Origin: an uncultured Methanomassiliicoccales archaeon
GTDB taxonomy: Archaea; Thermoplasmatota; Thermoplasmata; Methanomassiliicoccales; Methanomethylophilaceae
Length of the DNA: 54,493 nucleotides
Assembly (NCBI GenBank): GCA_949298875.1
Contig: CASFYI010000024.1
Location: forward strand, 1-54,493
Reading direction: 5' to 3'
A program made the translations under genes and the position numbers. Positions 31,967 through 43,300 of the stretch are shown piece after piece. How positions within the stretch are numbered: the stretch's first letter is position 1; each line of letters begins with the position of its first letter. The notes under the pieces were generated by a model. It was not told the origin of the DNA. It did not search any database and worked only from the letters and a program-made list of their open reading frames with translations.

Positions 31967-32464
31967 TCATTCGCCAGTGTACTTGCCGACGGTCTTGCAG
32001 TGGGCGAGCACGTGCCCGTCCATGGCGAACATGAGGTCGTTGAGCCTGAACCCGCTCGGGAGGCCGAGCTCGGTGTCGAGGGCGTAGACCTTCAGGGTGT
32101 ACCTGTGCATCCCGTTGGGCGGGGCCATGCCGCCGTATCCAGTGGCCTGCTCCCTCGTCAGTCCCCCGAGGACGCTGAACCAGCTATTGGAGCCCTCGGT
32201 GAATCCCGCGCCGGTGCGGGTGGCGCCCTCGGCGACCTCCGCGGATTTCAGATCGCAGATGAGCCAGTGGACCCAGAGGAACCCGGCCGCGGAGACGGCG
32301 TCGTAGTCGTCGAGGATGACGGCGAAGCTCTTCGTGCCCTCGGGGGCGTCCTCGATCCTGAAGCCGGGGGAGATCCCGGGCATGCCGTTGTGGTCGGCGG
32401 AGCCCTTGCATCCGTACTCGTCGCCGAACCATCCGTCCCTGATGGCGTCGCAGATGACCCTCAT
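31967..32464 (-). CDS. YbhB/YbcL-type phosphatidylethanolamine-binding-like protein
   Basis: A 165-residue PEBP/Raf-kinase-inhibitor-like protein. It has the ligand-pocket residues in SPGFRIEDAPEGTKSFAVILDD (about 35-56, partly quoted), the HW of FLWVHWLICDL near 67-77, and the C-terminal GMHRYTLKVYALD near 123-135. Bacterial and archaeal members are cytoplasmic and of unclear function, perhaps binding anionic ligands. The ATG at 32464 lies one base after the apt stop, so the two genes are co-transcribed. Confidence 0.88.
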   Translation of the reverse strand: MRVICDAIRDGWFGDEYGCKGSADHNGMPGISPGFRIEDAPEGTKSFAVILDDYDAVSAAGFLWVHWLICDLKSAEVAEGATRTGAGFTEGSNSWFSVLGGLTREQATGYGGMAPPNGMHRYTLKVYALDTELGLPSGFRLNDLMFAMDGHVLAHCKTVGKYTGE

Positions 32465-32465
32465 A

Positions 32466-32990
32466 TCAGGCACCCTCGTAGATGATCAGGGAGTCGACGT
32501 CGTATCCATTGAGCTTGTCCCTCCCCTTGAGGCCGGCGAGCTCCATGACGAATCCGATCTTGACGACCTTGCCGCCCTCGCGCTCGACCATCTTGACGAT
32601 GGCCTCAGTGGTCCCTCCGGTGGCGATGAGGTCGTCGATGATGACGACGCGCTGTCCGGGCTTGATGGCATCCTTGTGCATCTCCAGGGTGGCGGTGCCG
32701 TACTCGAGGTCGTAGTCCTCGGAGATGGTCTCCCTCGGGAGCTTGCCCTTCTTCCTGACGAGGACAAACCCCTTGTTCATGGAGTAGGCCACGGGGGAGC
32801 CGAAGACGAATCCCCTGGACTCCGAGCCGACGACGAGGTCGAAGTCGAGCCCCTCCATCATGTCGACGAGGCCGTCGATGGCCAGCTTGAGGCCGTCGGC
32901 GTCGCCTATGATGGTCGTGATGTCTCTGAATATGATCCCCGGTTTGGGGAAGTCCGGGATGCTGGTGACGTAGTCCCTGAGCTCCTTCAT
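32466..32990 (-). CDS. apt: Adenine phosphoribosyltransferase
   Basis: Apt salvages adenine to AMP with PRPP. The 174 residues begin with the family signature YVTSIPDFPKPGIIFRDIT (about 7-25) and contain the PRPP-binding VVIIDDLIATGGTT near 121-134 and ESRGFVFGSPVAY near 57-69. Length and all key residues are normal. It could recycle the adenine released by AMP phosphorylase encoded at 20.2 kb. First gene of a two-gene unit with the YbhB-like protein. Confidence 0.95.
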   Translation of the reverse strand: MKELRDYVTSIPDFPKPGIIFRDITTIIGDADGLKLAIDGLVDMMEGLDFDLVVGSESRGFVFGSPVAYSMNKGFVLVRKKGKLPRETISEDYDLEYGTATLEMHKDAIKPGQRVVIIDDLIATGGTTEAIVKMVEREGGKVVKIGFVMELAGLKGRDKLNGYDVDSLIIYEGA

Positions 32991-33436
32991 GAACGCGTGA
33001 AGAATGACGCGGAATTAAGCTTTCGTAGAATCATAGAAGGCCCCGAAGAGGGTAAGGGTGTTTGTCGCGGTCATCAGTCGAGTCTTGCGAATCGCCATCG
33101 CGACAGGCACTGGAGATAAGTGTCGAACGACCGGGCTTTCTCAGTGCAGTCACTGTGACAATCCTCGCCGCAGATCCGGGTTACTTGACGTTTACCGATG
33201 CCTGCTTACCTCCTGAAAGTGATATGGTCGTTCGTGATATTTAAATCTATTCTTTCGTGTATGCTGGATTCGAAGGAACATGCGGATAATACGTTGAAAT
33301 CGTAGTATAGTCAATGTTATTCGTAGTGATTCTACGATATTCGAAGATGTTGGATGCATGATGGATGTTTACTGATATCCAGTGCATCCGCTGGTCGGAG
33401 ACGATGGGAAACCCCGGCCGGGGCCGGGTAAGGGGT
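32991..33436. other. 446-base intergenic region with an orphan TATA box, no supported gene
   Basis: The region lies upstream of apt and downstream of the SPFH cassette. A rightward ATATTTAAAT (33237-33246) is followed by an ATG at 33261 that opens only 14 codons, then by short inverted repeats: TCGTAG/CTACGA around 33300-33340 and GGATGCA/TGCATCC around 33352-33390. No protein longer than this is credible; a short transcript or small RNA is possible. Confidence 0.55.
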
Positions 33437-34534
33437 TTAGTAGAGCTGCTCGGAGCAGTACGGGCAGAACTTCGGCGTCTTTGGGAGGCCGGAGATGTTC
33501 TGTCCGCAGTACGGGCAGCTGTTGAACTTCGGGGGCTCGCCGGGTGCGGCGGGCTGAGCGGGCTGCTGCGCCTGGGCGGGGGCGCCCTGGGGCTGCATCT
33601 GGGGGGACGGCTTGCCGCAGTTGCTGCAGAACTTGTACGGGAAGTCGTTGGGGGATCCGCAGTACGGGCAGAGCACCTTCGGCGCCTGCTGGGCCGCCTG
33701 GGGCTGGCCCTGGACCCCGTAGAGCGGCTGCTGCTGGAGCTGCTGGTACATCTGCGGGAACAGGAGCATGCCGGTGCCCATCGCGGCCCCTCCGTCGGAG
33801 GCGCCTATGGCGTCGGCCATCCTGTCCATGACCTCGTATCTCTTGAACGCCTCTCCGTTGGCGCTGCTGAACTGGAGGTACTCGAAGATCTTCTTCTGGT
33901 CCTCGTCGGTGGTGCGCACCTCGTTGATCTTCAGCGAGAGGAGCTCGATCCCCCTCTGCTGGAAGTACTGCTCCACCATGACCTTCGTGGTGGTGGAGGC
34001 CTTCTCGAGGTTGTTGTAGACGTCCATGTAGTACTGCTTCGTCAGCTGCTGGGTGATCTGCTCGTTGATGAAGCCCTTCATGAACGCGTTGACGTCGCCG
34101 GTGGAGTAGGACGCCAGTCCTCCGAGGACCTGGGTGTAGAACACCGGCACGTCGCTGATGCGGAACTGGAAGTCCCCGTTGGACATCAGGGTGATCGGGA
34201 CCTCGTATCCCGGCGCGGCCTTGATCATCCCGCGGATGCCCCACTTCCCGTTGAACATCTTCAGCGAGACGAAGATGATCTGCACCTTGAACGGGGTCTC
34301 CTTGTACCCCAGGGCGAGGTTGTACAGCTTCGTCAGCCAGGGGATGTTGGCGGACGTGATCATGTGCCTCCCGGGCTCGAGTATGCCCGAGAGCTGCCCG
34401 TCTCTGGCGAAGATCGCCACGGCGTGCTCCGGAACGGTGACGGACGTGAGCGTCCTGAGGTCGTCGTGCTCGTAAGCGTAGATGATGTCGTCCGGGCCCT
34501 GGTTCTCCCAGAACACTACGTTGCTCTTGCCCAT
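33437..34534 (-). CDS. SPFH (band 7)-domain protein with C-terminal double zinc ribbons, YdjI-like
   Basis: A 365-residue soluble protein. Residues ~25-230 form an SPFH domain of the YdjI/virion-core-like group (HAVAIFARDGQLSGILEPGRHMI, partly quoted; ISDVPVFYTQVLGG). A Gln/Pro/Ala-rich linker separates two zinc ribbons: CPYCG...CSNCG near 275-300 and CPYCG...CPYCS at the C-terminus. There is no membrane helix. SPFH proteins oligomerise on membranes; bacterial relatives act with PspA-type proteins in envelope stress. It is the last gene of a five-gene operon and overlaps the preceding gene by one base (ATGA). Specific role here is unknown. Confidence 0.82.
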   Translation of the reverse strand: MGKSNVVFWENQGPDDIIYAYEHDDLRTLTSVTVPEHAVAIFARDGQLSGILEPGRHMITSANIPWLTKLYNLALGYKETPFKVQIIFVSLKMFNGKWGIRGMIKAAPGYEVPITLMSNGDFQFRISDVPVFYTQVLGGLASYSTGDVNAFMKGFINEQITQQLTKQYYMDVYNNLEKASTTTKVMVEQYFQQRGIELLSLKINEVRTTDEDQKKIFEYLQFSSANGEAFKRYEVMDRMADAIGASDGGAAMGTGMLLFPQMYQQLQQQPLYGVQGQPQAAQQAPKVLCPYCGSPNDFPYKFCSNCGKPSPQMQPQGAPAQAQQPAQPAAPGEPPKFNSCPYCGQNISGLPKTPKFCPYCSEQLY

Positions 34535-35076
34535 CAGGCATCAGCCTCCTGCGAATCGAATCCCTTCATGATGGTGTCCCTCTGGTTGTAGTCCTCGATC
34601 ATGGAGTCCACACCCCTCTCGAGGTTGCGGATCTCGTCCCTGGCGTCCGCTCCGAGGTCGACGGTCCTGAGGAGCTCCGCGGTGCCCTGCCTGAGGAGTT
34701 CGATGTCCTCCACGAGCTTGGCATCCCATCTCACGAGGGCCTCGAGGTCGTCCTCGGTGATCTTCACGGTGGAATGGAATCCGGAGTAACCGTTCACCGC
34801 CTTCCTGACGGCGACGTCGTACCTGTCCACCTTGGTCCTGATGCGCTCCATGTCGAGCATCAGGTCCGGCTGGGAGACCAGCTCCCTCTGGATGGTCGCC
34901 AGGTCCGCCTTGGTGCCCTTGATCGTCTTGGCGACCTCCGCCCTCACGGCGCGGTCCTCGTCCCTGCGGAGGTTCTTCTCCCTGTATCCCCTGTATCCGG
35001 GGATGTACAGCGCTATCCTCTCGACGAGCGACAGCTCGCTCTTCATCTCCGACCTGACGGTCTCTTCGACTCCCAT
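34534..35076 (-). CDS. Coiled-coil protein associated with the SPFH operon
   Basis: The 180 residues are almost wholly charged and helical, with a conserved-looking ALYIPGYRGYREKNLRRDED segment near residues 21-40. Proteins with this PGYxGYxxK...RRDxD element are often encoded next to SPFH/zinc-ribbon genes. Residues 45-175 have heptad-like patterns suggesting a coiled coil. It may be the PspA-like partner by position and size, though no PspA signature was recognised. Start at ATG 35076, 2 bases after the upstream stop. Confidence 0.7.
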   Translation of the reverse strand: MGVEETVRSEMKSELSLVERIALYIPGYRGYREKNLRRDEDRAVRAEVAKTIKGTKADLATIQRELVSQPDLMLDMERIRTKVDRYDVAVRKAVNGYSGFHSTVKITEDDLEALVRWDAKLVEDIELLRQGTAELLRTVDLGADARDEIRNLERGVDSMIEDYNQRDTIMKGFDSQEADA

Positions 35077-35078
35077 GC

Positions 35079-35441
35079 TCACACGCTCCTGTTCTTGACC
35101 GCCAGGGCGATGCCCACGACGGCGACGATGACTATCAGGACGGCCACGGTGATCGCGACCTCCCCGGTGAAGCTCCAAACGAAGCCGGTTACACCGACGC
35201 CGGCCACGATGAGCCCTCCGGCCATGGCGGCGTCCGCGTCGGAGGGGCCGAAGCTGTCCTCCCTGCCCTTCCTGGCGAAGCTGGTGGCGGCCATGTAGGC
35301 CCCGAACACCAGCAGAATCATCGAGAACGCGTTGATCGCATCCTCGGTGTACCACCAGAGGATGATGCCCAGCGCTATCGCGATGAGGAGCGCGCCGGCG
35401 GCTATCGCGTTCCACGTCCTGTTGCTTCCGTTGTCTGACAT
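35079..35441 (-). CDS. Small membrane protein of the SPFH operon
   Basis: The 120 residues contain four hydrophobic segments (about 12-28, 38-52, 72-90 and 95-115) with a short cytoplasmic-looking charged loop (SFARKGREDSFGPSDAD). No family is recognised. It overlaps the end of the zinc-ribbon gene upstream by 40 bases and lies 2 bases before the coiled-coil gene, so it is part of the operon and could be its membrane anchor. Confidence 0.7.
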   Translation of the reverse strand: MSDNGSNRTWNAIAAGALLIAIALGIILWWYTEDAINAFSMILLVFGAYMAATSFARKGREDSFGPSDADAAMAGGLIVAGVGVTGFVWSFTGEVAITVAVLIVIVAVVGIALAVKNRSV

Positions 35442-36997
35442 GTGTTACCTCGCAGTTTGAGCAGTTTGTCCGGGTTCGCGGTCCGGAGAATGAGGGGTTC
35501 CAGCCCTCCGAATGCGTCGGGGAGTGCGAAGCTCCCTCCGGCGGTGTCGCACGGCACGTACACCAGCCCCTTCACGCTGGGTTTGCTCAGCTTCAGCTTG
35601 GAGTGCGTCTGCGAGCACTGGGTCAGGTACATCTCCACCAGCCTGGACGCCTCGATCCTGGTGCAGAGCGGGATGAACACGGTGCGGGATCCCGGGGACC
35701 CCTCGGATGCTGAGTCGGCGAGGCGGCCGATCCCCGCGCTCCCGCTGATGCTGCGCTCCTCGCCTTTGAGGCGGTTCAATATGGAGCTTTCGGGAGCCGC
35801 TGCGAAGATGTCGGTCAATCCCGAGCGGGGGTCGGACAGCGCTCTCTCGAACACCGTGAACACGGCGGGGACCATCAGGTCCTCCTTCACCACCACTGAT
35901 TTCTTGGAGAGGAACGAGCCGGTGGTGAAGCTGTACTGCAGGTCCACGTCCCAGAAGGGCATCAGCGAGTCGCCGCCGCCCTGGCATATAGGTATCGCGC
36001 CGCCGTTCTTGGCCGCCACGACGTCGTTGACGTAGCCGTAGAGCTCGAAGTCGCGGGCCTCCGACGTCAGCAGCCTGTTCCACTGGGGGTTGTCCGGGTA
36101 TTCAGCGGAGGCGACCCCGTTGATCAGAGTGAGCGTCTTGAGCGGGTCCTTGGACGTGCCGTTGTTGACCATGTCGGCAACGTTCTTCAGCGTCCTGGTC
36201 TGGGAGATCTCCATGTCCACCGCCCTGAGGGTCACGGCCAGCCTGGGGCTGGAGAGCAGCTCCCTCTTCGCGGCCTCCAGCTCGGCGAGCCCCTCCTCCG
36301 CCTTGGCGGAGCATCCGAGGGCGTCCCCGTTGAGCACCATGTCCGACGCCGCGCAGACGTCCGACAGGGCCCTGAGCCTGGATGCGAGCGGCTCGTACCC
36401 CTCGCATCTGGCCATGGCGTCCGCCGACTCGAGGAAGTTCTTCGACATGATGGCGAAGCGCCCGGGGGACCCGGTCTCGGTCAGCAGCTTGGAGTTGTTC
36501 AGTATCATCGCGTAGGCGTTGGCGATGCCCTCGCCGGTGACGATGGACTTCCTGCTCTCGTCGTCCACGGCCATGGGCTCGACGCTCTTCAGCCTGGCCT
36601 GGAACTCGAAGGCCTGCGTGGATGTGTGGTCGGACCTGACCGGCTCCCCCTTGCTGAACGGGAGCACGATGAGCGGCGAGGCGATCACGGAGTTCAGCGC
36701 GAAGCGGTACTCGTTGATCTCCACGTCCACCCTGGGCTTGACGCTGTTGACGTAGATGCTGTGCCTGGCGACGGGGTCCACGTTGTCGACCGACCCCATG
36801 GCGAAGCCGCCGGGGATGGTCTTGGCGATCCAGCTCTGGATCTGCCCCATCATCTGCTCCATGTACTTCCTGGCGTCCAGCCTCTGCTGGGTGGTGCCGC
36901 AGCTGGGGCAGGTTATGTAGGGGGAGTCGGACTCGATGTCCTTCCTGTCGAGGGGCGCGCCGCAGTACTTGCAGCGCAGCTCAACCATGTCGTCCAT
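35402..36997 (-). CDS. Zinc-ribbon protein of unknown function in the SPFH operon
   Basis: A 531-residue soluble protein opening with a zinc ribbon (CKYCGAPL...CPSCG, residues 9-33), followed by a helical arm (LDARKYMEQMMGQIQSWI), a beta-rich region (about 75-130) and a long mixed domain. Bacterial SPFH/PspA-type loci such as ydjFGHI also encode a zinc-ribbon protein, but homology over the rest cannot be claimed. The last ~15 residues overlap the next gene. It begins 1 base after the TPR-like gene. Confidence 0.7.
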   Translation of the reverse strand: MDDMVELRCKYCGAPLDRKDIESDSPYITCPSCGTTQQRLDARKYMEQMMGQIQSWIAKTIPGGFAMGSVDNVDPVARHSIYVNSVKPRVDVEINEYRFALNSVIASPLIVLPFSKGEPVRSDHTSTQAFEFQARLKSVEPMAVDDESRKSIVTGEGIANAYAMILNNSKLLTETGSPGRFAIMSKNFLESADAMARCEGYEPLASRLRALSDVCAASDMVLNGDALGCSAKAEEGLAELEAAKRELLSSPRLAVTLRAVDMEISQTRTLKNVADMVNNGTSKDPLKTLTLINGVASAEYPDNPQWNRLLTSEARDFELYGYVNDVVAAKNGGAIPICQGGGDSLMPFWDVDLQYSFTTGSFLSKKSVVVKEDLMVPAVFTVFERALSDPRSGLTDIFAAAPESSILNRLKGEERSISGSAGIGRLADSASEGSPGSRTVFIPLCTRIEASRLVEMYLTQCSQTHSKLKLSKPSVKGLVYVPCDTAGGSFALPDAFGGLEPLILRTANPDKLLKLRGNTCQTTEATGRGTR

Positions 36998-36998
36998 C

Positions 36999-37928
36999 TT
37001 ATCTTCCCATCCTCGCGAAGGCGATCTGGCTCTGCAGCGCGGCTATCTCGGCCTGCAGTCTGGCTTCCATCGCCATCATCTCCCTCATGGACTGCTGGTA
37101 GTACTCGTTGGCGATCTCGTCGGAGCGGTTGGAGATCGCGGTGTAGCAGGCCCTGCAGATGTAGATGTGGTCGTAGCTCTCCCTGGACGCCGCGGCCGCC
37201 GAGGCCTTGTCCTCCAGGGACTTGGGCGCCTCCGCGGGGGCGGCGTAGAAGTTGATGCCCTCCCCGGTGGCGATCCTGCCGCATATCCAGCAGGTGCAGG
37301 TGGCGGAGTACTCCCTCACCCTGCGCAGGTTCTCCTCGGCGGACTGCCCGTTCTGCTGCCTGTACCCGGCCGCGATTTGCTGGTACTCCGCGGCCTGGGA
37401 CGGGTTGTCCCCGACGGTGGCGTCCGCCATGATCTCGTAGGCCAGGGCCATGAGGTTGTAGAACTCGGTGGTCCCGGTGACGGAGGTGTCCTTCCTGAAG
37501 AGCGAGAGCGCGATCAGGCTGCGGTCGCCTATCCTGGACTGGAAGTCCTGGGCGAGGGCTATGAGCTGCTGTCCGCGCTCCATGCCGGGCGTCCCGTCGC
37601 CGGATGACAGCAGGGTCATCTTCCTGATGGTGAGCTCGCATTCCGTCTTCATCTCCGCCACGTCGATGGTCTCCAGTCCGAACTGGACGATGGTGGCGGA
37701 GGTCAGCCTGTCCAGGGCCGTCAGGAGGTTCTGGTACGCCTGGGCGCTGTTCAGCCTGTCCGAGAGGTCGATCAGGGCGACCTGCACAGCCGCGACGTCG
37801 TCCGTGCCGCCCTCCTTGTCTATGGATTTGATGAGGTAATCGCGGGCCTTGTCGAACTCCCCTCTCTTGATCAGCTCCTGGCTGTCGTCGTAGAGCTCGT
37901 CGCCGTTCTTGAATAGCTTGAAAGCCAT
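36999..37928 (-). CDS. TPR-like protein with a zinc-binding C-terminal part
   Basis: A 309-residue protein, first gene of the operon. The N-terminal ~195 residues are helical, with TPR-like starts (GDELYDDSQELIKRGEFDKARDYLI, partly quoted), suggesting a protein-protein interaction scaffold. The C-terminal part has a four-Cys site split as CTCWICG near 213 and CRAC near 257, and ends with a charged helix (REMMAMEARLQAEIAAL). No named family was recognised. The gene points away from the glnN promoter, and a GGGGGC-GTG-GCCCCC hairpin lies between them (37990-38004). Confidence 0.7.
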   Translation of the reverse strand: MAFKLFKNGDELYDDSQELIKRGEFDKARDYLIKSIDKEGGTDDVAAVQVALIDLSDRLNSAQAYQNLLTALDRLTSATIVQFGLETIDVAEMKTECELTIRKMTLLSSGDGTPGMERGQQLIALAQDFQSRIGDRSLIALSLFRKDTSVTGTTEFYNLMALAYEIMADATVGDNPSQAAEYQQIAAGYRQQNGQSAEENLRRVREYSATCTCWICGRIATGEGINFYAAPAEAPKSLEDKASAAAASRESYDHIYICRACYTAISNRSDEIANEYYQQSMREMMAMEARLQAEIAALQSQIAFARMGR

Positions 37929-38050
37929 GTCCCATCTCCCTGTATGCGTATGCGCGTCGCATGATTAAATGCGTGGCCCGTGCGTTCCGGGGGGCGTGGC
38001 CCCCGCCCGCGATGCATCGGTTCCGACAACATCTCCGTATGGCCGAATCT

Positions 38051-38127
38051 GATTAGACGTTTGGTCTATACAATTGAATGGTATTGGATGAATGTCTAAT
38101 CTTTTCAGATTATCACAACGTATAAAT
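38051..38127 (+). promoter_or_regulatory. glnN promoter with GTCTA repeats
   Basis: TATAAAT (38121-38127) lies 25-31 bases before the glnN ATG (leaderless). Upstream, GATTAGAC (38051-38058) and GTCTAATC (38094-38101) form an inverted repeat, with a further GTCTA at 38064-38068 and flanking AATCTG/CAGATT. These repeats are a candidate nitrogen-regulation site. Confidence 0.55.
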
Positions 38128-38151
38128 CAAAGATAGCCCCAATCCGGGTTC

Positions 38152-40335
<2,184 letters not shown>

Positions 40336-40348
40336 GAGCCTGGTTCAG

Positions 40349-43300
40349 ATGTCGGGACTGGACTACGGAATGCTGTACGACCCAGAGGACGCTCGCGACA
40401 ATTGCGGCGTCGGCCTGGTCGTCGACATCGGCGGGAGGAGGTCCCACTCCGTCGTGGAGAAGGGCCTCCGCCTCATCGAGGGCATGGCCCACAGGGGCGC
40501 GGAGAACGGGGACGGCAGGAGCGGGGACGGCGCGGGGATACTCGTGCAGATCCCCCACGGGTTCATCTCGTCCCTCGGGGTCCCGGTCCCCGAGGCGGGC
40601 AGGTACGGCACGGGGCTGGTGTTCCTCCCGAAGGACAGGGACCAGGGCGACGCCCTGCTCGCGGTCCTGGAGGGGGTCTGCGCGGAGCAGGCGGTCAGCG
40701 TGATCGCCGTCCGCGAGGTGCCTGTCGACCATTCGGTCCCGGGGCCCATGGCTCTGGAGGGGGAGCCGCGCATCGTGCAGGTGTTCGCATCGTCCTACGA
40801 CTCGCAGGAGACCCTCGAGAGGAAGCTGTTCGTCATCAGGAAGACCGCGGGCAACAGGATCGCGGCGTCGGACATGCCCGGGAGGGACGGGTTCTACATT
40901 TGCTCGCTCTCCACCCGCACCATGGTGTACAAGGGGATGCTCACGCCGGAGCAGCTCCGCGCGTACTACCCCGACCTGTCGGATCCGCTGTTCGAGTCGG
41001 CCATCGCGATGGTCCACTCCAGGTTCAGCACCAACACGCTGCCCGCATGGAAGCTGGCGCAGCCGTTCAGGATGCTGTGCCACAACGGCGAGATCAACAC
41101 CATCCGCGCCAACCGCGCGTGGATGGGCGCCAGGGAGGGCTCCCTGTCCGCGCCGGCGCTCCCGCGTTCCGACGGGATCTTCCCCGTGGTGCAGGCGGGC
41201 ATGAGCGACTCCGCGTCGCTGGACAACGCCTTCGAGTTCCTGACCATGACCGGGAAGTCCATGCCCAACGCGCTGTCCATCATGATCCCGGAGTCCTGGA
41301 ACGACAGGAACCCGATCCCGGACAGCCTCAAGGCCTACTACGAGTACCATTCCATCATGATGGAGCCCTGGGACGGCCCCGCCGCGGTGATGTTCACCGA
41401 CGGCGTGCTCGCCGGAGGGATGCTCGACCGCAACGGCCTGCGCCCCGCCAGGTACGCCGTGACCGCCGACGGCGAGTTCATCCTCGCCTCCGAGGCGGGA
41501 ATAATCCGCAGGATGCCCGGGGAGACCATCGAGACCGGCCGCATCAGGCCCGGGAAGATGATCCTCGTGGACACGTCCGAGGGCCGCATCCTCCGCGACG
41601 CGGAGATAAAGGAGGTCCTCGCCTCCGCCTACCCGTACAGGGACTGGCTCGAGAGGAACCGCCTCGACCTGGACGGGCTCTCCTCCGGGAGGCAGGTCGG
41701 ACGCGCCGTGGACGACCTCGTCGGCACGGAGTCCCGCTTCGGGTACACCGCGGAGGACATCGACATGGTCATCGCGCCCATGGTGTCCGGAGGGAAGGAG
41801 CCGGTCGGCTCGGCGGCGTACGACGCGCCCCTGGCCGTGCTCTCCGACAGGCCGCAGTCCCTGTTCTCGTACTTCAGGCAGCTCTTCGCGCAGGTCACCA
41901 ACCCCCCGATCGACCCGATCAGGGAGGAGCTGGTGATGTCCCTCACCGGCTACGTCGGCTCGGTGGGCCAGAGCATCCTCGACCCGACGCCGAGGAACTG
42001 CAAGGTGGTGAAGGTCCGCCACCCCGTCATAACCAACAGGGAGCTGGACCTGCTCCGCAACCTCCGCTACAGGGGCTTCGACGCCGTCACCATCGACACC
42101 ACGTTCCCCGCGGCTGGCGGCCCCGGGGCGCTCGGCCCCGAGATCGACCGCGTCTGCCGGGAGGCGGAGAGGGCGGTCGACGACGGGAACGCGTTCGTGA
42201 TCCTGTCGGACCGCGCGGTCTCCGCGGAGAGGGCGCCGATGCCCTCGCTCCTCGCGCTGTCAGCCGTCCACCAGCACCTGCTGTCCAAGGGCAAGAGGAT
42301 GCAGACCGCGCTCGTCGTGGAGTCCGGGGAGCCGCGCGAGGTCATGCACTTCGCGCTCCTGATCGGCTACGGGGCCAACGCGGTCAACCCGTACCTGGCG
42401 TTCGCCGCCGTGGAGGACCTGTCCGATTCGGGCCGCGTCAGGATGGACGCCGACGCCGCCGAGGCATCGTACATCAGGGCGGTGGAGAAGGGCCTGCTGA
42501 AGGTGATGTCCAAGATGGGCGTCGCCACCATCCGCTCCTACAGGGGATCGGGTCTGTTCGAGGCCGTGGGGATATCCCGCGAGGTCGCCGACAGGTACTT
42601 CGGGGGAGCACCCTCGGAGGTGTCCGGGGTGGGCCTCGAGGGCATCGCCGCGGACTACCTGAGGATGCACGCATCCGCCGGCGGGGAGCTGGAGGACGCC
42701 GGAGTCTACTCCTATAAGAAGGGCGGGGAGCGCCACGGCTGGTCCCCCGAGGTCGTCAGGACCCTGCGCGAGGCCGCGAGGAGCGGCGACCCCGGCGACT
42801 ACGCCAAGTTCGCCGAGGCGGCAGACGGGGGCCTGTTCCACATCCGCGACCTCCTGGAGATCAGGGAGGGGGCCCCGGTGCCACTCGAGTCGGTCGAACC
42901 GGCCGAGTCGATCATGCACAGGTTCGAGGCCGCCGCCATCTCGTTCGGAGCCATCAGCAGGGAGGCCCACGAGACGCTCGCAGAGGCCATGAACTCGCTG
43001 GGCTGCAGGAGCAACACCGGCGAGGGAGGGGAGGACGAGGCCAGGTTCAGGTCGCTCCCCGACGGCAGGAGCCGCCGCTCCGCCGTGAAGCAGGTTGCGT
43101 CCGGGAGGTTCGGCGTCACCGCCGCGTACCTCGTGGACGCCGACGACATACAGATCAAGGTCGCCCAGGGCGCCAAGCCCGGGGAGGGCGGCCAGCTCAT
43201 GGGGTTCAAGGTAGACGCGGAGATCGCCGCCGTCAGGCACACGATCCCAGGGGTCACGCTGATCTCCCCGCCGCCCCATCACGACATCTACTCCATCGAG

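Noticed and set aside
33062-33244. 60-codon frame between apt and the SPFH cassette
   Set aside because: No promoter or ribosome-binding site at its start, no recognisable sequence, and it ends inside the orphan TATA region.
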